From NCBI GenBank assembly GCA_016191995.1, contig JACPVA010000193.1, positions 1-43,321 of the forward strand: DNA of 43,321 nucleotides, read 5' to 3'. The stretch comes from Burkholderiales bacterium (GTDB lineage: Bacteria > Pseudomonadota > Gammaproteobacteria > Burkholderiales > Burkholderiaceae_C). The translations under genes and the position numbers were made by a program. This document shows positions 34,866-43,321 of this stretch, piece by piece; within the stretch, counting starts at the first letter, position 1, and every line of letters starts with the position of its first letter. Under the pieces are notes generated by a model. That model was given only the letters and a program-made list of their open reading frames with translations. It searched no databases and was not told where the DNA came from.

Positions 34866-35498
34866 TCAGGTCGGAGTCAGCCCCAAGCGCGCCGGATCCC
34901 CGCGCCCCAGCCGCAGCACCTGCGGCTCGTCGCCCGTCAGGTCGACGACGGTGGTCGGCTGCATCGGGCAGGCGCCGGCGTCGACGACGGCCTGCAGCCG
35001 CTTCCGGAAGCGCTCGCGGATCTCGTGCGCATCGTTCATCGGCTCGGTCTCGCCGGGGGCGATCAGCGTCGTCGCCAGCAGCGGCTCGCCGAACGCCGCC
35101 AGCAGCGCCTGCGTCACGGGGTGGTCGGGCACGCGCAGCCCTATCGTCCGGCGCGAGGGGTGCGACAGCCGCCGCGGCACCTCCTTCGTCGCCTCGAGGA
35201 TGAAGGTGAACGGCCCCGGCGTGGCGTGCTTGAGCAGCCGGTACTGCCGGTTGTCGACGCGCGCGAATCGCGCCAGCTCCGACAGGTCGCGGCACAGCAG
35301 CGTCAGGTGATGCTTGTCGTCGACCTCGCGCAGCCGGCGCAGCTGCTCGGCCGCCGCCTTGTCGTCGAGGTGGCAGACCAGCGCGTAGCTCGAGTCGGTC
35401 GGGATCGCGACCACGCCGCCGGCGTGCAGGATCTGCGCCGCCTGCTTCAGGAGGCGCGGCTGCGGGTCGACCGGGTGGACCTCGAAATGCTGCGACAT
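34866..35498 (-). CDS. yciO: YciO, Sua5/YrdC-family protein
   Basis: A 210-aa protein very similar in pattern to E. coli YciO, a paralogue of the threonylcarbamoyl-AMP synthase TsaC. It starts MSQHFEVHPVDPQPRLLKQA and shows GGVVAIPTDSSYALVCHLDD, LTLLCRDLSELARFARVDNR, TPGPFTFILEATKEVPRRL, TIGLRVPDHPV and QPTTVVDLTGDEPQVLRLG. It is not assigned as TsaC because the motifs follow YciO. ATG 35498 was chosen over an upstream in-frame ATG because GACAAT lies six bases before it. Convergent with the glutaredoxin gene, 34 bases away. Confidence 0.9.
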   Translation of the reverse strand: MSQHFEVHPVDPQPRLLKQAAQILHAGGVVAIPTDSSYALVCHLDDKAAAEQLRRLREVDDKHHLTLLCRDLSELARFARVDNRQYRLLKHATPGPFTFILEATKEVPRRLSHPSRRTIGLRVPDHPVTQALLAAFGEPLLATTLIAPGETEPMNDAHEIRERFRKRLQAVVDAGACPMQPTTVVDLTGDEPQVLRLGRGDPARLGLTPT

Positions 35499-35593
35499 GC
35501 GGCGATTGTCGCGCCGGCGTGACCGGCGGCACGGCGGCACGGCGTCGATCGACACCTCGCACCGGCCGCCGCCGCGAGCCTTCGTGACCTACC

Positions 35594-35667
35594 CGCCGAA
35601 GCGGGGGTACCGGTGAAAAGGGCGCGCCGAATCGGGGTACGCGAAAAGGCCCGCCGAAGCGGGCCTT
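35594..35667. repeat. Three tandem CGCCGAA-type units ending in the hppA terminator
   Basis: CGCCGAA followed by a G-rich run occurs at 35594, 35625 and 35652, 31 and 27 bases apart. The first two units also share GGGGTAC and GAAAAGG downstream. The last unit is the perfect terminator hairpin; the first retains a CCCGC-CGAA-GCGGG hairpin without a T-run; the middle is decayed. The pattern suggests local duplication of a terminator. Confidence 0.6.
35644..35667 (-). terminator. Rho-independent terminator of hppA
   Basis: AAGGCCCGC (35646-35654) and GCGGGCCTT (35659-35667) form a perfect 9-bp stem. On the minus strand the loop reads TTCG, a stabilising tetraloop, and the stem ends in TTTT. It lies 22 bases beyond the hppA stop. 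This is the best intrinsic terminator in the window. Confidence 0.9.
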
Positions 35668-35689
35668 GGGCCAGCGTGTCGTCGAACCC

Positions 35690-37747
<2,058 letters not shown>

Positions 37748-37929
37748 GGTGGACCTTTCCTTCTCGGGGACGGGTGGATGCGCAAAAAAACGGGTGCGAA
37801 TGTAACCGGGCTTGCTGACGCGGGGCCAAACCGCCCCGCCGCCGCGCCGCCGCGCGCTGCGTCAGTGCGGTGACAGCACCCTGCCTAGAATGCCCGGGCG
37901 CACCAACCCGCGCGTCGAGGAAGCCTGCG
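37748..37929. promoter_or_regulatory. hppA/ppa divergent promoter region
   Basis: This 182-base region separates two pyrophosphatase genes. Towards hppA (minus): TACATT at 37804-37799, then a T7 run (A7 on the plus strand at 37784-37790) and the [12 protein letters not shown]. Towards ppa (plus): TAGAAT at 37886-37891, which would start transcription near 37898. No clear -35 boxes were found. The A/T content is distinctly higher than in neighbouring genes. Confidence 0.5.
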
Positions 37930-38469
37930 ATGAGCCTGCACAACGTCAAGCCCGGCGCCAAGGCGCCCGACGAGTTCAACGTCATCATCGAGATCCCGAT
38001 GAACGGCGACCCGATCAAGTACGAGGTCGACCACGAGTCGGGCGCGCTGTTCGTCGACCGCTTCATGTCGACCTCGATGCACTACCCGTGCAACTACGGC
38101 TATGTCCCCGACACGCTGGCCGACGACGGCGACCCGGTCGACGTGCTCGTGATCACGCCGGTGCCGCTGATCTCCGGCGTCGTCGTCACCTGCCGGCCGC
38201 TCGGGATGCTGCGGATGGACGACGAGGCCGGTGGCGACAACAAGCTGCTCGCGGTGCCGGTGGACCGCATCCTGTCGATCTACAGCCAGTGGCGCCAGCC
38301 CGAGGATCTGAACCCGATGCGGCTCAAGACCATCCAGCATTTCTTCGAGCATTACAAGGACCTGGAGGCGGGCAAGTGGGTCAAGGTGCTGGGCTGGGAA
38401 GGCCCGGACGCGGCGCGGCGCGAGGTCGCGCAAGGCGTCGCCAACTGGCGCGCGACGCATCCCGCCTGA
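37930..38469 (+). CDS. ppa: Soluble inorganic pyrophosphatase, family I
   Basis: Hydrolyses pyrophosphate in the cytoplasm, pulling biosynthetic reactions forward. The 179-aa protein from ATG 37930 has all family I motifs: [40 protein letters not shown], the active-site [33 protein letters not shown] and [20 protein letters not shown]. It lies opposite hppA, so energy-conserving and energy-dissipating pyrophosphatases are encoded side by side. Convergent with the next gene. Confidence 0.96.
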   Translation: MSLHNVKPGAKAPDEFNVIIEIPMNGDPIKYEVDHESGALFVDRFMSTSMHYPCNYGYVPDTLADDGDPVDVLVITPVPLISGVVVTCRPLGMLRMDDEAGGDNKLLAVPVDRILSIYSQWRQPEDLNPMRLKTIQHFFEHYKDLEAGKWVKVLGWEGPDAARREVAQGVANWRATHPA

Positions 38470-38484
38470 ACCGGGGGCTTCGTC

Positions 38485-38508
38485 GCTGGCGGCCGGCGCG
38501 CCGCTAGC
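38485..38508. terminator. 9-bp hairpin between convergent ppa and the DUF482-like gene
   Basis: GCTGGCGGC (38485-38493) pairs with GCCGCTAGC (38500-38508) around a six-base loop, with one G-T pair. It overlaps the stop codon of the minus-strand gene and may end transcripts from both sides. There is no T-run. Confidence 0.5.
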
Positions 38509-39718
38509 AGTCGTCGCGCCGCGGGTCGCGATCGTCGACGGGCGCGCCCGCGTGGCCGAACGGCGAGCGCTCGCGCAGCTCGTCGAGGTAGCCGGCGATC
38601 CCCGCACCCTCGCGCGCCAGGAAATCCGCCACCGCGCCGGCGAAGCGCGCATCGCGCAGCCAGTGCGCCGAGTGCGTGCGCACCGGCAGCAGCCCGCGCG
38701 CCATCTTGTGCTCGCCCTGCGCGCCGCCCTCGAAGCGCTCGATGCCATGCGCCAGGCACCAGGCGAGCGGCTGGTAGTAGCAGGCCTCGAAGTGCAGGCA
38801 CGGCACGAAGCGCGTCGCGCCCCAGTAGCGGCCCCAGGCGGCGCGCCGCGCGCGGTCGACCGCGACCAGCGACGCCGCGATGCGCTCGCCGCCCTGCCAG
38901 GCGACGAACATGACCCAGTGCCGCGCCAGGCTGCGCCCGGCGCGCGCGAAGAAGTCGCGCGTCAGGTAGGGCGTGGCGTGGTGCGCGGCGTAGGTCAGCC
39001 GGTAGCAGCGGTGGAAGAAGTCCCACAGCGCCTCGTCGATCGCGTCGCCCTCGACAACCTCGAAGCGAACGCCGGCCTCGGCGACGCGGCGGCGCTCCTG
39101 GCGGATCTTCTTGCGCTTGTCGCGCGCCATGCGCGAGAGCATGGCGTCGAGGTCCGCCGCCGGCGCGCCGGCGTCCTGCGTCCAGTGGAACTGCACGCCC
39201 TCGCGCAGCATCCAGCCCGCCGCGGCGCAGGCCAGGCGGTCGGCCTCGTCGGGGAAGAGCAGGTGCAGCGACGACAGCGCCGCCTCGTCGGCCAGCGCGC
39301 GCAGCGCCTGCAGCAGCGCGGCGCGCGCCGCGTCGTCCGTCGCCAGCAGCCGGCTGCCCTCGACCGGCGTGAACGGCACCGCGACCAGCAGCTTGGGGTA
39401 GTAGGCCAGGCCGTGGCGGCGGTAGGCGTCGGCCCAGGCCCAGTCGAAGACATACTCGCCCCAGGAATGGGTCTTCAGGTAGGCCGGGCAGGCGGCGACG
39501 AGCCCGGCGCCGCGCGCCAGCGTGACGAAGCGCGGCGCCCAGCCGGTGGCCGGCACCGCGCTGCCGCTGGCGTGCAGCGCGGCGAGATATTCGTGGCGCA
39601 TGAACGGCGTCGGCGCGCGCTGGCGCGCCAGCAGCGCATTCCACGCCGCGGCGTCGATCGCGCGCGGGTCGTCGTGGACCCGGATGACATAATCATCGGC
39701 TGCGATTCGAACCTCCAT
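38504..39718 (-). CDS. DUF482/GNAT-like protein (annotated peptidogalycan biosynthesis family)
   Basis: A 404-aa protein resembling the DUF482 family, which has a FemAB/GNAT-type fold and is often named peptidogalycan biosynthesis protein; the actual reaction is unknown. Seen: AAWNALLARQRAPTPFMRHE, YLKTHSWGEYVFDWAWADAY, YYPKLLVAVPFTPVEGSRLL, RDKRKKIRQERRRVAEAGVR, and CLHFEACYYQPLAWCLAHGI then ERFEGGAQGEHKMARGLLPV. These blocks are strongly conserved in the family. Start ATG 39718 has GGAG upstream and lies only 7 bases from the nadE start on the other strand, so each promoter must lie in or next to the neighbouring gene. Confidence 0.85.
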   Translation of the reverse strand: MEVRIAADDYVIRVHDDPRAIDAAAWNALLARQRAPTPFMRHEYLAALHASGSAVPATGWAPRFVTLARGAGLVAACPAYLKTHSWGEYVFDWAWADAYRRHGLAYYPKLLVAVPFTPVEGSRLLATDDAARAALLQALRALADEAALSSLHLLFPDEADRLACAAAGWMLREGVQFHWTQDAGAPAADLDAMLSRMARDKRKKIRQERRRVAEAGVRFEVVEGDAIDEALWDFFHRCYRLTYAAHHATPYLTRDFFARAGRSLARHWVMFVAWQGGERIAASLVAVDRARRAAWGRYWGATRFVPCLHFEACYYQPLAWCLAHGIERFEGGAQGEHKMARGLLPVRTHSAHWLRDARFAGAVADFLAREGAGIAGYLDELRERSPFGHAGAPVDDRDPRRDDC

Positions 39719-39725
39719 CGACTCC

Positions 39726-41869
<2,144 letters not shown>

Positions 41870-41875
<6 letters not shown>

Positions 41876-42532
41876 GCGCGAATAGTCGTCCGGCTCGATC
41901 GCGCGCCGCGCCGCCTCGCGCAGCCGCGCCAGCAGCCGCGCCGGGTCGTCGTCGACGATCGGCACCGCGCGCGGCTCGGCGTCGAGAAAACCCTGCTCGA
42001 CGCAGCGGTCGACGAAGCGCAGCAGCGGCTCGAAGTAGCCGCCGACGTCGAGCACGCCGATCGGCTTGTCGTGGTAGCCGAGCTGGCGCCAGGTCCAGGC
42101 CTCGAACAGCTCCTCCAGCGTGCCCAGGCCGCCCGGCAGGGCGACGAAGGCATCGGCGCGCTCGGCCATCATCTGCTTGCGCAGGTGCATCGTCGGCACG
42201 ACGTGCAGTTCGCTCAGGCCGGCGTGGCCGACTTCGCGCTGCATCAGCGCCTCGGGGATGACGCCGACGACGCGCCCGCCGGCGGCCAGCGTCGCATCGG
42301 CGGCGATGCCCATCAGCCCGACGCGCCCGCCGCCGTAGACGAGCTGCCCGCCGGCGGCGCCCAGCAGCGTGCCGAGCCGGCGCGCGGCGTCGGCGAAAGC
42401 CGGCTGCGCCCCGGCGCGAGAGCCGCAGTAGACGCACAGGCTGAAGGCCCGGTCGGTGGGCAGCGCGGCGGCGCGGGTGGCAGGGGCGGCGCCGGTGGCG
42501 TGGGTGGCGTGGGTGGCGGCATCGGCGGTCAT
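41870..42532 (-). CDS. LOG-family protein (TIGR00730; nucleoside 5'-monophosphate phosphoribohydrolase-like)
   Basis: A 220-aa Rossmann-fold protein. Members such as plant LOG hydrolyse cytokinin nucleotides; bacterial ones act on purine nucleoside monophosphates or are uncharacterised. Seen: SLCVYCGSRAGAQPAFADAA, LVYGGGRVGLMGIAADATLA, the catalytic Arg/Glu region MHLRKQMMAERADAFVALPG, and GGLGTLEELFEAWTWRQLGY. The first 28 residues are a low-complexity Ala/Thr/His stretch encoded by short GTGGGTGGC-type DNA repeats. GACAAT lies seven bases before ATG 42532, in line with the leaderless pattern. Confidence 0.88.
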
Positions 42533-42619
42533 GGCGCCGATTGTCGCCCGCGGCCCGCGCCGACGGGCCCCGATGCGGAAGCCTTCCCTGATCCGGGGCG
42601 TGGCCTCGAAACCTGCAAG

Positions 42620-43162
42620 TCAGCGCCTGGGCGGCGGGCGCGCCGCGACGATGCGCGTGCCGCACAGCAGGTCGTGCAGGAACTGGCGCGACGGGTGCAA
42701 CCGCGCCAGCAGCGCGATGACGGCGACGTTGGCCGCCAGCGCCGCGGCCGCCGGGGCGCTGCCGCGCAACCCGGACAGCGCCACCCCGGCCAGCGCCGGC
42801 AGGAACCAGATCCAGGCCGCGAGATAACGCGCCAGCGCGCGGCCGGTGTGCAGCGGCGCGCCGTCGGTGGCCACCAGCCGCAGCTGCCAGGTCTTCATCG
42901 CCAGCGTCTGCCCGCCGTGGGTCCAGAGCCAGACGAAGTACAGCCCGACGACGGCGGCGAGCGTCGCCTGCAGCCCCGTGGCGCCTTGCAGCGCGTGGCG
43001 CTGGCCGGTCGCCAGCGCGTAGATGAGCCCGGCCGCGACGACGACGCCGAACAGCAGCACGCCCTCGTAGACCATCGCCGCCAGCCGGCGCCGGACCGAG
43101 GGCGGGGCGGCAGGCGCCGGCGGGTCGGCCTTCGGCGCCGGCGCGGGGTCGGCGCCCTTCAT
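42620..43162 (-). CDS. RDD-family membrane protein
   Basis: A 180-aa membrane protein of the RDD family; function unknown. After a Pro/Ala-rich N-terminus comes SVRRRLAAMVYEGVLLFGVV (the first segment, with the family Arg), then LAAVVGLYFVWLWTHGGQTL, AMKTWQLRLVATDG and a C-terminal pair of hydrophobic segments ending HPSRQFLHDLLCGTRIV, the conserved RDD end. ATG 43162 is preferred; TTG 43171 is possible. The gene to its right ends 18 bases upstream, so the two are likely co-transcribed. Confidence 0.85.
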   Translation of the reverse strand: MKGADPAPAPKADPPAPAAPPSVRRRLAAMVYEGVLLFGVVVAAGLIYALATGQRHALQGATGLQATLAAVVGLYFVWLWTHGGQTLAMKTWQLRLVATDGAPLHTGRALARYLAAWIWFLPALAGVALSGLRGSAPAAAALAANVAVIALLARLHPSRQFLHDLLCGTRIVAARPPPRR

Positions 43163-43180
43163 GTCGCGCAAGCCGCGCTC

Positions 43181-43321
43181 TCAGCGTGCCGGTGCCGCGG
43201 GCCGGCGCGGCGCGGCAGGCTCGGCCGCCGGCGGAGCCGGCTGCGCAGCAGTGGCCGTGGCAGATGCCGGCTGCGCGGCCTTGGCCGGCGCCGTCTGCGC
43301 CGCCGCGGCCTTCGACGCCGC
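43181..43321 (-). CDS. C-terminal end of an unidentified protein (5' end outside window)
   Basis: The last 46 codons and the TGA stop of a minus-strand gene. The visible protein is Ala/Pro/Gln-rich with a few Lys and Arg (for example AASKAAAAQTAPAKAAQPAS), a low-complexity tail that carries no family signal. From memory, a DUF3106 gene often precedes an RDD gene in Burkholderiales, so it may be that, but the visible part cannot show it. Confidence 0.55.
   Translation of the reverse strand, partial: AASKAAAAQTAPAKAAQPASATATAAQPAPPAAEPAAPRRPAAPAR

Noticed and set aside
39699..39725. tRNA-like fragment (GATTCGAACCTCC) near the nadE start
   Set aside because: Resembles a T-arm on the opposite strand, but no acceptor or anticodon stem can be drawn; probably chance.

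Overview
The window is very GC-rich DNA (roughly 70% or more, with strong G/C preference at third codon positions). Gene families and order point to a motile betaproteobacterium of the order Burkholderiales, of the Rubrivivax/Methylibium/Leptothrix type. The evidence is a complete flgBCDEFGHIJKL cluster with flgA divergent, pepN-fbp, nadE-glnB, prfB with the canonical +1 frameshift, and hairpin-rich intergenic repeats of the kind common in that order. The placement is an inference from gene content. There is no phage, plasmid, insertion-sequence or CRISPR signal.

Region 1 (1-11140) is flagellar: flgA (minus, cut by the left edge), then flgB to flgL on the plus strand, covering rod, hook-cap, hook, L- and P-rings, rod-cap muramidase and hook-filament junction. 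Genes are tightly packed (flgG/flgH and flgI/flgJ overlap by 4 bases). The exception is a 276-base gap between flgF and flgG that holds a 23-bp tandem repeat and a good match to a sigma-28 (FliA) promoter.

Region 2 (11141-22591) is signal transduction: an EAL-like/HDOD protein, a soluble multi-PAS HisKA_2-type kinase overlapping a REC-ANTAR antitermination regulator, a membrane histidine kinase on the opposite strand, a free Hpt protein, a REC-PAS-GGDEF-EAL c-di-GMP protein and a small unknown protein. A tRNA-Thr(CGT) follows.

Region 3 (22856-35498) is mostly housekeeping: fbp, pepN, prfB, an alpha/beta hydrolase and a degenerate HD-GYP protein on the minus strand. On the plus strand are a GNAT acetyltransferase, an acyl-CoA synthetase, a YbaK-type deacylase, plsY with an unusual His-rich tail, a RidA-family protein and a membrane-anchored glutaredoxin. 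yciO follows on the minus strand.

Region 4 (35499-43321) has a proton-pumping pyrophosphatase (hppA) divergent from soluble pyrophosphatase (ppa), a DUF482/GNAT-like protein with its start 7 bases from that of nadE, then glnB, a LOG-family protein, an RDD membrane protein and the Ala/Pro-rich end of another gene.

The most unusual cross-cutting signal is regulatory. At least nine genes carry a -10-like hexamer (TACAAT, GACAAT, TAAACT and similar) only 6-8 bases before the start codon, which suggests leaderless transcripts. Other items are the ANTAR/HisKA_2 pair preceded by 62-bp tandem hairpin repeats that supply its start codon, the candidate internal FliA promoter before flgG, and the PlsY His-rich tail. 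I did not find a clearly new biological system.
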